From Pelomonas aquatica (lineage in GTDB: Bacteria > Pseudomonadota > Gammaproteobacteria > Burkholderiales > Burkholderiaceae_C): a stretch of 64,000 nt of DNA. The notes below the pieces were generated by a model. That model had not been told where the DNA came from. It was given only the letters and a program-made list of their open reading frames with translations, and did no database searches. Shown piece after piece: positions 48,388-57,592 of this stretch (positions are counted from its first letter, which is position 1; each line of letters starts with the position of its first letter). A program made the translations under genes and the position numbers. The DNA is taken from the NCBI RefSeq assembly GCF_026712205.1, contig NZ_JAPPUW010000020.1, positions 1 to 64,000 on the forward strand, written 5' to 3'.

Positions 48388-48809
48388 GCGGCCTCCCAGC
48401 GGTATTCGATGTCGAAGTCCTGTTCCTCGACGGCACGGAAGCCGTGGCGACGATAGAAGTCGTTGGCACGGCTGTCGCGCAACGCGGCCAGCGTGATCGG
48501 CAGACCTCGTGACTTGATCAGGTCGAGCACCCAGGCGCCGACGCCCTGCCCTTGCGCGGCCGGCCGCAGATAGAGGTGGTGCAGACGCAACTCGCCGTCG
48601 CGCGGCTCAACAGTGAAATAGCCGACGCGCTCGCCGTCGACGACGAGGTGCTGCATCCACTCGGGCCGGAACTGGCTCTTCAGCCGCGCCCGGGCGACGT
48701 CGGGGTTGAAGCGGCCCAGCCGCTCCAGGCTCTCGCGCAGCGCCTCGATGCGCAGGGCCAGCATGGCCTCGAAGTCCTCGTCGGCAACGGGCGCCAGCGT
48801 CGGCGTCAT
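48384..48809 (-). CDS. GNAT-family N-acetyltransferase
   Basis: A 141-residue protein with [22 protein letters not shown], the acetyl-CoA-binding V/I-x-x-x-x-Q/R-G-x-G/A motif, and a C-terminal [21 protein letters not shown] block. The substrate is unknown. It is translationally coupled to both the mutase (TGATG) and meaB (ATGA), an uncommon addition to this operon. Confidence 0.88.
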   Translation of the reverse strand: MTPTLAPVADEDFEAMLALRIEALRESLERLGRFNPDVARARLKSQFRPEWMQHLVVDGERVGYFTVEPRDGELRLHHLYLRPAAQGQGVGAWVLDLIKSRGLPITLAALRDSRANDFYRRHGFRAVEEQDFDIEYRWEAA

Positions 48810-50992
48810 CAGGCGGTCACTCCAGCCAGTTGCGCCTTGATGGACTCCAGCACGCTCTTGGCGCTGGCCGGGATGGGCGTGCCCGGGCCATAGATGCCCT
48901 TGACGCCGGCCTCGTACAGGAAGTCGTAGTCCTGCTGCGGGATGACGCCGCCGACGAAGACGATGATGTCGTCGGCGCCCTGCTTCTTCAGCTCGGCGAG
49001 GATGGCCGGCACCAGCGTCTTGTGGCCGGCGGCCAGCGTCGACACGCCCACGGCGTGCACGTCGTTCTCGATGGCCTGGCGGGCGCACTCCTCAGGGGTC
49101 TGGAACAACGGGCCGATGTCGACGTCGAAGCCGAGGTCGGCAAACGCGGTGGCGACGACCTTGGCGCCGCGGTCGTGGCCGTCCTGGCCGAGCTTGGCGA
49201 TCATCACGCGCGGGCGCCGGCCTTGTTCGTCGCCGAATGCGGCGATCTCGCCCTGCAGCTTGGCCCAGCCCTCGGCCGAGTCATAGGCCGCGGCATAGAC
49301 GCCGCTGACCTTGTGGGTGTCGGCGCGGTGGCGGCCAAAGACGGCTTCCAACGCGTCGGAGATCTCGCCCACCGTCGCGCGCACGCGCACGGCCTGAATG
49401 CTGAGGTCCAGCAGGTTGCCCTCGCCGGTCTCGGCCGCCTGGGTCAGCGCGGCCAGCGCCGCCTGGACCGACTCGGCATTGCGCGTGGCCTTGATCTTCT
49501 TCAGCCGCTCAATCTGTGCGTCGCGCACCTTGACGTTGTCCACTTCCAGGATCTCGACCGGGTCTTCCTTGGCGAGCTTGTACTTGTTGACGCCGACGAT
49601 GACGTCGGCGCCGGAGTCGATGCGGGCCTGCTTCTCCGCCGCGCTGGCCTCGATCTTGAGCTTGGCCCAGCCCGAATCCACCGCCTTGATCATGCCGCCC
49701 TGGGCGTTCACCTCCTCGATGATGGCCCAGGCCTTGTCGGCCATGTCCTGGGTGAGCTTCTCCATCATGTAGCTGCCGGCCCAGGGGTCGACGACGCTGG
49801 TGATGTGGGTCTCTTCCTGGATGATGAGCTGGGTGTTGCGCGCGATGCGGCTGCTGAACTCGGTGGGCAGCGCGATGGCCTCGTCCAGCGAGTTGGTGTG
49901 CAGGGATTGCGTGCCGCCGAACACGGCGGCCATGGCCTCGATGGTGGTGCGCACGACGTTGTTGTACGGGTCCTGCTCGGTCAGGCTCCATCCCGAAGTC
50001 TGGCAGTGGGTGCGCAGCATCAGGCTCTTGGGCGACGCAGCGCCGAAGTCCTTCATGATGCGGCACCACAGCAGGCGCGCGGCGCGCATCTTGGCGATCT
50101 CGAGATAGAAGTTCATCCCGATGGCCCAGAAGAAGGACAGGCGCGGCGCGAAGTCGTCCACGCTCAGGCCCTTGGCCATCGCGGTCCTCACATACTCCTG
50201 GCCGTCTGCCAGCGTGAAGGCCAGCTCCAGCGCCTGGTTGGCGCCCGCCTCCTGCATGTGATAGCCCGAGATGGAGATGGAGTTGAACCTGGGGCACTCC
50301 CGGGCCGTGTACTCGATGATGTCGCCGACGATGCGCATCGATGGCTCCGGCGGGTAGATATAGGTGTTGCGGACCATGAACTCCTTCAGGATGTCGTTCT
50401 GGATGGTCCCCGCCAGCTGCTGCTGGCCCACGCCCTGCTCTTCCGCCGCCACGACATAGCCGGCCAGCACCGGCAGCACGGCACCGTTCATCGTCATCGA
50501 CACCGAGACCTTGTCCAGCGGGATGCCGTCGAACAGGATCTTCATGTCCTCCACCGAATCGATGGCCACGCCGGCCTTGCCGACGTCGCCCGTCACGCGC
50601 GGATGGTCGCTGTCGTAGCCGCGGTGGGTGGCCAGGTCGAAGGCCACCGACACGCCCTGGCCGCCGGCGGCGAGCGCCTTTCTATAAAAGGCATTGCTCT
50701 CCTCGGCGGTGGAGAAGCCGGCGTACTGGCGGATGGTCCAGGGCCGCGCGGCATACATCGTCGCCTGCGGGCCGCGCAGGAAGGGTTCGAAGCCGGGCAA
50801 GGTGTCGGCATGCGGCAGGCCGGCCGTGTCGGCCGCGGTGTAGAGCGGCTTGACCGTCAGGCCCTCGGGCGTGACCCAGTTCAGCGCAGCCACGTCACCG
50901 CCCGGGGCGGACTTGGCTGCTGCCTTGTTCCACTGCTCCAGCGTGGCGGTCTTGAACTCCGGGGCGCCTGCGGCGCGGCTGGCATCCGACAT
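48809..50992 (-). CDS. scpA: Methylmalonyl-CoA mutase (adenosylcobalamin-dependent)
   Basis: A 727-residue enzyme that rearranges (R)-methylmalonyl-CoA to succinyl-CoA. The N-terminal TIM-barrel contains [20 protein letters not shown] and the substrate/cofactor residues of [12 protein letters not shown]; the C-terminal B12 domain carries the base-on-replacing motif [13 protein letters not shown]. The full single-chain form has both domains. The ATG at 50992 has AGGAG seven bases upstream; the frame's earlier starts lie over the promoter. It is the first gene of the operon, divergent from a GntR regulator. Confidence 0.96.
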   Translation of the reverse strand: MSDASRAAGAPEFKTATLEQWNKAAAKSAPGGDVAALNWVTPEGLTVKPLYTAADTAGLPHADTLPGFEPFLRGPQATMYAARPWTIRQYAGFSTAEESNAFYRKALAAGGQGVSVAFDLATHRGYDSDHPRVTGDVGKAGVAIDSVEDMKILFDGIPLDKVSVSMTMNGAVLPVLAGYVVAAEEQGVGQQQLAGTIQNDILKEFMVRNTYIYPPEPSMRIVGDIIEYTARECPRFNSISISGYHMQEAGANQALELAFTLADGQEYVRTAMAKGLSVDDFAPRLSFFWAIGMNFYLEIAKMRAARLLWCRIMKDFGAASPKSLMLRTHCQTSGWSLTEQDPYNNVVRTTIEAMAAVFGGTQSLHTNSLDEAIALPTEFSSRIARNTQLIIQEETHITSVVDPWAGSYMMEKLTQDMADKAWAIIEEVNAQGGMIKAVDSGWAKLKIEASAAEKQARIDSGADVIVGVNKYKLAKEDPVEILEVDNVKVRDAQIERLKKIKATRNAESVQAALAALTQAAETGEGNLLDLSIQAVRVRATVGEISDALEAVFGRHRADTHKVSGVYAAAYDSAEGWAKLQGEIAAFGDEQGRRPRVMIAKLGQDGHDRGAKVVATAFADLGFDVDIGPLFQTPEECARQAIENDVHAVGVSTLAAGHKTLVPAILAELKKQGADDIIVFVGGVIPQQDYDFLYEAGVKGIYGPGTPIPASAKSVLESIKAQLAGVTA

Positions 50993-51035
50993 CGAAACTC
51001 TCCTGTAACTCGGTCGGCATCTTAGCCGATTCGTC

Positions 51036-51054
51036 ATTCATAATTATAAATTCA
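51036..51054. promoter_or_regulatory. AT-rich palindrome and promoter between scpA and the GntR gene
   Basis: ATTCATAATTATAAATTCA, centred on the perfect ATAATTAT, stands out in 70% GC DNA. On the minus strand it contains TATAAT (51048-51043) that can serve as the -10 of scpA. The overlap of a palindrome with the -10 suggests repression by the divergent GntR protein. Confidence 0.55.
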
Positions 51055-51088
51055 GAAGCGCTACACTGAACTGACACCCGCCCCGCCC

Positions 51089-51742
51089 ATGACCGACCGG
51101 CACGCCGCCCCACTCGCCTCCACGGCCCTGTACGAGCAGGTGGCCGACCGGCTGCGCCAGCGCATCCTGGGCCGCGAGCTGGAGCCGGGCTCGTGGATCG
51201 ACGAGCTCAAGCTCTGCGGCGAACTGGGCATCAGCCGCACGCCGCTGCGCGAGGCGCTGAAGGTGCTGGCCGCCGAAGGCCTGGTGACGATGAAGCTGCG
51301 CCGCGGCGCCTACGTGACCGAGATGAGCGAGCGCGACGTGCGGGAAGCCTACCAACTGCTGTCGCTGCTCGAAAGTGACGCGGCCGCCGAGGTGGCCAGC
51401 CGCGCCACGAACGCCGAGTTGGCCGAACTCGGCCAGTTGCACCGCGAGTTGGAGGACGCCCTCCCCGACCAGGACCGCTTCTTCGCCGCCAACGAGCGCT
51501 TCCACCTGCGCGTGCTGGAGATCGACGGCAACCGCTGGCGGCTGCAGATCGTGGGCGATCTGCGCCGGCTGATGAAGCTCAACCGCCACCATTCGCTGTT
51601 CCGCGAGGGCCGGCTGGCGGAATCGCTGGACGAGCACCGGGCCATCGTCGCCGCGCTGCTGGCGCGCGACGCCCAGGCCTGCCGCAGCCTCGTCAGCGCC
51701 CATTTCCGCAACGGCCTGAGCGCCACCCAGGCTGCCGCCTGA
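51089..51742 (+). CDS. GntR-family regulator (FCD domain)
   Basis: A 217-residue protein. The N-terminal winged helix (LYEQVADRLRQRILGRELEP, ISRTPLREALKVLAAEGLV) and the C-terminal all-helical FCD ligand domain with ERFHLRVLE and DEHRAIVAALLARDAQA are typical. It is divergent from the mutase operon and probably controls it in response to an acyl-CoA or organic acid. The ligand is inferred only. Confidence 0.92.
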   Translation: MTDRHAAPLASTALYEQVADRLRQRILGRELEPGSWIDELKLCGELGISRTPLREALKVLAAEGLVTMKLRRGAYVTEMSERDVREAYQLLSLLESDAAAEVASRATNAELAELGQLHRELEDALPDQDRFFAANERFHLRVLEIDGNRWRLQIVGDLRRLMKLNRHHSLFREGRLAESLDEHRAIVAALLARDAQACRSLVSAHFRNGLSATQAAA

Positions 51743-51827
51743 AGGAATCGGGACAGGTCGTGAACCGCCGCCGACAGGGCTTGCCCATCGAAGCCAGGAG
51801 CGGCTGGCAGCCGCCCCCGGCCTTCGC

Positions 51828-52334
51828 TCAGCCCAGGTAATCGCTCTTGCCCAGCGGCACGCCGGCATGGCGCAACAGCGCGTAAGTGGTGGTGGCGTGG
51901 AAATAGAAGTTGGGCTGGGCGAAATGCGTCAGATAGCTCAGCCCGTCGAACTTCAGCGCCTCGCCCGAGCGGCGCGGGATCGTGATCTCGCGGTCCTCGC
52001 TGCCCTCGAAGGCCGCCGCCGGCACCGACAGCACATAGTCGCGCGTCTTGCGGATGCGCTCGGCCAGTTCGGCCAGCGTCGCCTCGTCGTCCTCGTACTT
52101 CGGGATCTCCTGGCCGGCCAGGCGGGCCACGCAGCCCTTGGCCGCGTCGCTGGCGATCTGGATCTGCTTCGTGAACGGCAGCATGTCGGGCGCCAGACGC
52201 AGGCCCAGGTAGTTGTCGGCCGGGAACTTGCGCGCCTCGGCATGGGCCTTGGCGGCTTCCAGCCAGCTCAGCATGTTGCCCAGCATCTTCGCGAAGGCGG
52301 GAACGCTCGCGGCATGCATCGAGATCTTCGTCAT
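51828..52334 (-). CDS. DUF1993-family protein
   Basis: A 168-residue protein starting MTKISMHAASVPAFAKMLGN. FAQPNFYFHATTTYALLRHAGVPLGKSDYLG at the C-terminus matches the DUF1993 family, an all-helical fold related to DinB-like proteins. The function is unknown. The ATG at 52334 fits the family N-terminus. It is convergent with the GntR gene. Confidence 0.85.
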   Translation of the reverse strand: MTKISMHAASVPAFAKMLGNMLSWLEAAKAHAEARKFPADNYLGLRLAPDMLPFTKQIQIASDAAKGCVARLAGQEIPKYEDDEATLAELAERIRKTRDYVLSVPAAAFEGSEDREITIPRRSGEALKFDGLSYLTHFAQPNFYFHATTTYALLRHAGVPLGKSDYLG

Positions 52335-52414
52335 CGGGGGTCTCCTTTGCGGGAAAACTATCGTAGCCAGCACGGCCGACGCTTGCCGCACGGCGGGGCA
52401 AAATGCCCCGAGCC

Positions 52415-53422
52415 ATGAACGTGATCATTCTTGACGACTACCAGGACGCCGTCCGAAAACTGCGCTGCGCAGCCAAGCTGGAGCCCCTGAACGCCAAGGT
52501 GTTCACCAACACGGTGAAGGGCATCGGGCAACTCTCCGTGCGGCTGCGCGACGCCGAGGTGCTGGTGCTGATCCGCGAGCGCACCGCCTTCCCGCGCCAG
52601 CTGCTCGAGAAGCTGCCCAAGCTCAAGCTCATCTCGCAGACCGGCCGCGTCGGCAGCCACATCGACGTCGAGGCCTGCACGCGACTGGGCATCGCGGTGG
52701 CCGAGGGCATGGGCAGCCCGGTCGCGCCGGCCGAACTGACCTGGGCCCTCATCATGGCGTCCATGCGTCGGCTGCCGCAGTACATCGGCAACCTCAAGCA
52801 CGGCGCCTGGCAGCAGGCGGGGCTGAAGGCGGCCTCCATGCCGGCCAATTTCGGCGTCGGCATGGTGCTCAAGGGCAGGACGCTGGGCATCTGGGGCTAC
52901 GGCAAGATCGGCCAGCTCGTCGCCGGCTACGGCCGCGCCTTCGGCATGACGGTGCTAGTCTGGGGCAGCGAGTCCTCGCGGCTGAAGGCCGAGGCCGACG
53001 GCCACGAGGCCGCGGCCAGCCGCGAGGCCTTCTTCGCCGAGGCCGACGTGCTGAGCGTGCACCTGCGCCTGTGCAACGCGACCCGCGGCATCGTCACGCC
53101 CGAAGACCTCGCGCAGATGAAGCCGACCGCGCTGTTCGTGAACACCTCGCGGGCCGAGCTGCTGCAGGAGAACGCGCTGGTGTCCGCGCTGAACCGCGGC
53201 CGCCCCGGCATGGCCGCCATCGACGTGTTCGAGAGCGAGCCCATCCTGCAGGGCCACCCGCTGCTGCGGCTGGAGAACGCGGTCTGCACGCCCCATATCG
53301 GCTATGTCGAGCAGGACGGTTACGAGCTCTACTTCGACGCCGCCTTCGACAATGTGCTGAACTTCATGCAGTCGCGGCCGACGAACATCGTCAACCCCGA
53401 GGCGCTCAAGGTTCTGCGCTGA
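52415..53422 (+). CDS. D-isomer-specific 2-hydroxyacid dehydrogenase
   Basis: A 335-residue NAD(P)-dependent enzyme. The Rossmann motif is LGIWGYGKIGQLVAGYGRAF; the catalytic arginine is in VNTSRAELL, the glutamate in DVFESEP and the histidine in CTPHIGYVEQDGYELYF. It acts on 2-oxo or D-2-hydroxy acids; the substrate is not evident. The ATG at 52415 fits the family start (MNVIILDDYQDAV). The stop codon is directly followed by the chromate transporter start. Confidence 0.9.
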   Translation: MNVIILDDYQDAVRKLRCAAKLEPLNAKVFTNTVKGIGQLSVRLRDAEVLVLIRERTAFPRQLLEKLPKLKLISQTGRVGSHIDVEACTRLGIAVAEGMGSPVAPAELTWALIMASMRRLPQYIGNLKHGAWQQAGLKAASMPANFGVGMVLKGRTLGIWGYGKIGQLVAGYGRAFGMTVLVWGSESSRLKAEADGHEAAASREAFFAEADVLSVHLRLCNATRGIVTPEDLAQMKPTALFVNTSRAELLQENALVSALNRGRPGMAAIDVFESEPILQGHPLLRLENAVCTPHIGYVEQDGYELYFDAAFDNVLNFMQSRPTNIVNPEALKVLR

Positions 53423-53980
53423 ATGAGCCAGAACCGGCCGCGGTCGCTGACCGAGCTCTTCCTCGCGTTCTCGCGGCTGGCGCTGCAGGGCTTCGGCGGC
53501 GTGCTGGCCGTGGCCCAGCGCGAGCTGGTCGAGCGCCTGGGCTGGATGAGCAAGGAGGACTTCGTCGAGACCCTGGCCATCGCCCAGGTGCTGCCGGGGC
53601 CCAATATCGTCAACCTGTCGATGATGATCGGCGACCGCTTCTTCGGGCTGCGCGGCGCCGTCGTCGCGCTGGCCGGCATGCTGGGCGTGCCCTCGGTCAT
53701 CGTGCTCGGCATGGCCGCCATCTACGGCCAGGTCGCCGGCCACCCCGTCGCCGCGGACGCGCTGCGCGGCATGGGCGCGGTGTCGGCCGGGCTCATCCTG
53801 GCCACCGGCCTCAAGCTGCTGCCGGCGCTGAAGAAGAGCCCGCTCGGGCGCCCGCTGGCCCTGGGCCTGGCCCTGCTGGCCTTCGCGCTGATCGGCCTGC
53901 TGCGCTGGCCGCTGATCGACGTCCTCGCGCTGCTGGGCGGCAGCGGCATGCTCGTCGCCTGGTGGAGGCTCAGGCAGTGA
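53423..53980 (+). CDS. Chromate transporter, N-terminal-type half (short-chain CHR)
   Basis: A 185-residue membrane protein with about six hydrophobic segments. LFLAFSRLALQGFGGVLAVAQRELVE and the QVLPGPNIVNLSMMIGDRF loop are CHR-family signatures. It belongs to the short-chain group in which two adjacent genes encode the two halves of a ChrA-like transporter. It may efflux chromate or another oxyanion. It starts right after the dehydrogenase stop. Confidence 0.9.
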   Translation: MSQNRPRSLTELFLAFSRLALQGFGGVLAVAQRELVERLGWMSKEDFVETLAIAQVLPGPNIVNLSMMIGDRFFGLRGAVVALAGMLGVPSVIVLGMAAIYGQVAGHPVAADALRGMGAVSAGLILATGLKLLPALKKSPLGRPLALGLALLAFALIGLLRWPLIDVLALLGGSGMLVAWWRLRQ

Positions 53981-54519
53981 GCACGCCCGTCGACCTCTCC
54001 AGCCTCTTCCTGCATTTCCTGACGCTGTCGCTGCTGGCCATCGGCGGCGGCATCACGACGGTGCCGGAGATGCACCGCTACCTCGTCGACAGGACGGGCT
54101 GGCTGACCGACACCTCCTTCACCTCGTCCATCGCGCTGGCCCAGGCCGCGCCGGGGCCCAACATCCTCTTCGTCGCGGTGCTGGGCTGGAACGTCGCCGG
54201 CCTGCCGGGGGCCGCCGCGTCCATGGCCGGCATGATGCTGCCGTCCAGCGTGCTGACGCTGACCGCCACGCGCTGGGCGCGCGCCAACCGCGAGCATGTC
54301 GTGCTGCGCGCCTTCTCGGCCGGCATGACGCCGCTGACGCTGGGCCTCATCATCGCGACCGGCTGGCTGCTGGCCCTGCCCTTCCTGAAGGTCGACGCGC
54401 ACCGCTGGGGCACGCTGGCACTGATGGCCGCGACGGTGCTGCTGACGCTGAAGACGCGCCTGGGCCTGGTCTGGATGGTGCTGGCCGGCGGCCTGCTGGG
54501 CGCGCTCGGCCTGGTCTGA
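53977..54519 (+). CDS. Chromate transporter, C-terminal-type half (short-chain CHR)
   Basis: A 180-residue membrane protein starting with GTG at 53977, which overlaps the previous stop (GTGA) and has GGAGG upstream. HFLTLSLLAIGGGITTVPEM and LAQAAPGPNILFVAVLGW repeat the CHR pattern with inverted topology expected. Together with the gene before it, it should form a heterodimeric transporter. Confidence 0.9.
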   Translation: MSTPVDLSSLFLHFLTLSLLAIGGGITTVPEMHRYLVDRTGWLTDTSFTSSIALAQAAPGPNILFVAVLGWNVAGLPGAAASMAGMMLPSSVLTLTATRWARANREHVVLRAFSAGMTPLTLGLIIATGWLLALPFLKVDAHRWGTLALMAATVLLTLKTRLGLVWMVLAGGLLGALGLV

Positions 54520-54536
54520 GAAGCGCGTCGGGCGGT

Positions 54537-55505
54537 TCAGGCCGCGGCGGAACGCAGCGCCGCCGGCGGCCGCCCCAGCAGGCGCAGAAAGGCGCGCCGC
54601 ATGCGCTCGGTGTTGCCGAAGCCGCAGTCCACGGCCACGCGCAGCACCGACGCCGCCCCCTGCTCCAGCGCCGCCCGCGCCGCCTCCACCCGCAGGCGTT
54701 CCACGGCCTGGGCGGGCGTCGCGCCCGTCTCGGCCCGGAAGCAGCGCGCGAAGTGGCGCGGGCTCATGCAGGCGAGTGCGGCCAGCGCCTCCACGCCGAG
54801 GTCCTGCCGCAGGTCGCGGCGCACCTCGTCGAGCAGCGCACCGAAGCGGCCCTCCGGGCGCTGCAGGTCCAGCAGCGGCGAGAACTGCGACTGCCCGCCC
54901 GGCCGCCGGCGCTCCACCACCAGTTGCCGGGCGGCCTGCTTCGCCACCTCCTCGCCATGGTCGTGGGCGACGAGGGCCAGGCACAGGTCGATGCCGGCCG
55001 TCATGCCGGCGCTGGTCCAGAGCTCGGGCAGTTGCCGCCGCCGCAGGGCCGGCTCGCGCACATAGATGCGGTCGGGCTGCAGGCGCACGGCGGGGAAGTC
55101 GGTGGCGAACTGCCGGCTGCGCGACCAGTGCGTCGTGGCCGTGCGCTCGTCCAGCAGGCCGGCCGCCGCCAGCAACAGGCTGCCGCTGCAGATGCTGGCG
55201 ATGCGCGCCCCCGAGCGGCTGGCCCGCTGCAGCCAGGCGACGAGGCGCGCATCCCGGCAGGCGGCATCGACGCCGTCGCCGCCGATCACCATGACGGTGT
55301 CCCCGCCACCCAGCCGGCGCGGCAGGGCCTGCACCGGCCAGGCCACGCCGGCGGAACTGCGCACGGCCGGCGGCGCGCTGGCCACCAGCCGCCAGTCGTA
55401 GCTGCCGGGCCGGGCGAGCCGGGCCACCTCGAACACCGCCATCGGGCCGGCCAGGTCGAGCTGCTGGAAGCCCGGGAAGAGCACGAAGACGATGCGGCAG
55501 GCCAT
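54537..55505 (-). CDS. GlxA-family AraC-type regulator with DJ-1/PfpI-like domain
   Basis: A 322-residue protein. The N-terminal class-I-glutaminase-like domain (IVFVLFPGFQQLDLAGPMAVFE, with the nucleophile-elbow-like SICSGSLLLAAAGLLD) is followed by two AraC helix-turn-helix motifs (LAALACMSPRHFARCFRAET, VAVDCGFGNTERMRRAFLRL). Relatives include the arginine regulator ArgR of Pseudomonas. It is divergent from an aminotransferase gene 100 bases away, so regulation of that gene is plausible but not shown. Confidence 0.9.
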   Translation of the reverse strand: MACRIVFVLFPGFQQLDLAGPMAVFEVARLARPGSYDWRLVASAPPAVRSSAGVAWPVQALPRRLGGGDTVMVIGGDGVDAACRDARLVAWLQRASRSGARIASICSGSLLLAAAGLLDERTATTHWSRSRQFATDFPAVRLQPDRIYVREPALRRRQLPELWTSAGMTAGIDLCLALVAHDHGEEVAKQAARQLVVERRRPGGQSQFSPLLDLQRPEGRFGALLDEVRRDLRQDLGVEALAALACMSPRHFARCFRAETGATPAQAVERLRVEAARAALEQGAASVLRVAVDCGFGNTERMRRAFLRLLGRPPAALRSAAA

Positions 55506-55604
55506 GCCCCACTATGGCAGGAAAGGTGGGAACTGCGTCCTGGCGGCCAGGCACGCCGCGCCGCACACTGGCCGCCGCATCGACCACAGCGGCACCGCAG
55601 CGCC

Positions 55605-56786
55605 ATGACCTCCCCCGGACAAGACCTCCTCACCATCACCCGCCGGCCCGACACCGTGTTCGCCTCGGGCCAGGGCGCCTGGCTGACCGACGAAGGCGGC
55701 AAGCGCCACCTGGACCTGGTACAGGGCTGGGCCGTGAACAGCCTGGGCCACAGCCCGGCGCTGATCACCGAGGCCCTGCTGCGGCAGTCGCAGCGGCTGC
55801 TGAACCCCAGCCCGGCCTACTACAACCGGCCGCTGCTGGATCTGGCCGCGCGGCTGGTGGGCCTGAGCTGCTTCGACCGCGTCTTCCTCGCCAGCTCGGG
55901 CGCCGAGGCCAACGAGGGCGCCGTCAAGCTCGCGCGCCGCTGGGGCAGCCGCATGCGCGGCGGCGCGCACGAGGTCATCGGCTTCGAGCAGGGCTTCCAC
56001 GGCCGCACGCTGGCCATGATGAGCGCGTCCGGCAAGCCGGGCTGGAGCGAGATCTACCCGCCCATGCCCACCGGCTTCGCGAAGGCCAGGCTCAACGACC
56101 TGGCCTCGGTGGAGCGCGCGATGTCGCCGCGCACGGTGGCCGTGATGATCGAGTTCGTGCAGGGCGAGGCCGGCGTCGTGATGGCCGACCCCGGCTTCGT
56201 GCGCGAGCTGCGCGCACTGACGGCCGAACGCGGCGTGCTGCTGATCGCCGACGAGGTGCAGACCGGCATCGGCCGCTGCGGAGCAGCCTTCGCCTACGAG
56301 CTGTTCGGCATCGAGCCCGACATCATGACCCTGGCCAAAGGCCTGGGCGGCGGCGTGCCGCTGGCGGCGCTGCTGTGCAAGGAGGCCCTCAACTGCTTCC
56401 AGCCCGGCGACCAGGGCGGCACCTTCTGCGGCAACCCGCTGATGGCGGCCGTGGGGCTGGCGGTCGTGGACGAGATCTGCCGGGCGGACTTCCTGGCCGG
56501 CGTGCGCGAGCGCGCCGCGCAGCTGTCCGCAGGCCTGCGGGCCATCTCGCGCGACCACGCCCTGCAGGGCGAGCGCGGGCTGGGGCTGCTGCGCGCGCTG
56601 GTGCTGCCGGCCGACTGCGCCGACCAGGTGGTGGCCGCGGCGCAGGCGCTGGCGCCGGTGGGCCTGCTGCTCAACGCGCCGCGGCCCAACCTGCTGCGCC
56701 TGATGCCGGCGCTGAACATCAGCGCCGCCGAGGTGGACGAAGGCCTGGCGCTGCTGCGCCGCGCGCTGGCCGAGGTGCTCGGCTGA
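55605..56786 (+). CDS. Class III aminotransferase, acetylornithine aminotransferase-like
   Basis: A 393-residue PLP enzyme. The PLP lysine is K245 in TLAKGLGGGVPLAAL, preceded by LIADEVQTGIGRCG; FLASSGAEANEGAVKLARRW binds the PLP phosphate. It matches ArgD/succinylornithine aminotransferases in length and motifs. An argininosuccinate or 4-aminobutyrate-type substrate cannot be excluded. The ATG at 55605 is the first start outside the overlapping antisense regulator gene. It ends in a repeat element with strong hairpins. Confidence 0.88.
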   Translation: MTSPGQDLLTITRRPDTVFASGQGAWLTDEGGKRHLDLVQGWAVNSLGHSPALITEALLRQSQRLLNPSPAYYNRPLLDLAARLVGLSCFDRVFLASSGAEANEGAVKLARRWGSRMRGGAHEVIGFEQGFHGRTLAMMSASGKPGWSEIYPPMPTGFAKARLNDLASVERAMSPRTVAVMIEFVQGEAGVVMADPGFVRELRALTAERGVLLIADEVQTGIGRCGAAFAYELFGIEPDIMTLAKGLGGGVPLAALLCKEALNCFQPGDQGGTFCGNPLMAAVGLAVVDEICRADFLAGVRERAAQLSAGLRAISRDHALQGERGLGLLRALVLPADCADQVVAAAQALAPVGLLLNAPRPNLLRLMPALNISAAEVDEGLALLRRALAEVLG

Positions 56787-56796
56787 CGGGCTTTGC

Positions 56797-56932
56797 GGGC
56801 CGAGCGCCGGGCCGCTCCCAAGCCGGCCCGCCTAGGGCGATGCTTGCGGCTCAACGCCGCAAGCATCGCCGCCCCCTCGGGGGGCCGATCAGCTTCGCCC
56901 GCGTTCAACGCGGCGAAGCTGGGCGGGGGGCT
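56797..56932. repeat. Intergenic repeat element with two long perfect hairpins
   Basis: It begins with 34 bases identical to 38909-38942 (other strand). Then come a 14-bp stem GCGATGCTTGCGGC / GCCGCAAGCATCGC (56837-56869), the palindrome GCCCCCTCGGGGGGC, and a stem GCTTCGCC...GGCGAAGC (56892-56919). It fills the gap between the convergent aminotransferase and upp genes and may act as a bidirectional terminator. Confidence 0.75.
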
Positions 56933-57559
56933 TCAATTCGTACCGAAGATCTTGTCGCCGGCGTCGCCCAGGCCCGGGATGATGTAGCCGACATCGTTCA
57001 GGTGGCTGTCGATGGCGGCCGTCCAGCAGCGCACGTCGGGGTGGGCCTCGATGAGCGCCTTCACGCCCTCGGGCGCGGCCACCAGCACCAGCGCGCGCAC
57101 GTCCCTACAGCCGCGCGCCTTCAGCAGGTCGACGGTGGCGATCATGCTGCCGGCCGTGGCCAGCATGGGGTCGATGATGAGGGCCGTGCGGGCCTCCAGG
57201 TTGCCGACGAACTTGTCGAAGTAGTTCACCGGCTTGAGCGTCTCGTGGTCGCGCGCCAGGCCGACGACCGAGACCTTGGCGTTGGGCAGGATGTCCAGCA
57301 CGCCATCCAGCATGCCCAGGCCGGCGCGCAGGATGGGCACGACGGTGACCTTCTTGCCGGCGATCTGCTCCACCTCGGCCGGGCCGCTCCAGCACTCGAT
57401 CGCGACCTTCTCGGTCGGGAAGTCGGCCGTCGCCTCGTAGGCCAGCAGGCGCGCCACCTCGCCGGTCAGCTCGCGGAACTTCTTCGTCGAGATGTCGGCC
57501 TCGCGCATCAGGCCGATCTTGTGCTTGACCAGCGGGTGCTTGACTTCGATGACGGCCAT
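56933..57559 (-). CDS. upp: Uracil phosphoribosyltransferase
   Basis: A 208-residue pyrimidine-salvage enzyme (uracil plus PRPP to UMP). It starts [19 protein letters not shown], with [13 protein letters not shown] and the PRPP loop [21 protein letters not shown]; the C-terminal [18 protein letters not shown] is the uracil-binding end. The length is typical. Confidence 0.97.
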   Translation of the reverse strand: MAVIEVKHPLVKHKIGLMREADISTKKFRELTGEVARLLAYEATADFPTEKVAIECWSGPAEVEQIAGKKVTVVPILRAGLGMLDGVLDILPNAKVSVVGLARDHETLKPVNYFDKFVGNLEARTALIIDPMLATAGSMIATVDLLKARGCRDVRALVLVAAPEGVKALIEAHPDVRCWTAAIDSHLNDVGYIIPGLGDAGDKIFGTN

Positions 57560-57592
57560 GGCGGGCTTCCCAGTTTTTCTGAATAGTCAGAA

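Noticed and set aside
53071-53976. Frame that joins upstream codons to the second chromate transporter half
   Set aside because: The upstream part is out-of-frame translation of the dehydrogenase and the first transporter half. A GTG at 53977 with GGAGG and a GTGA overlap explains the gene.
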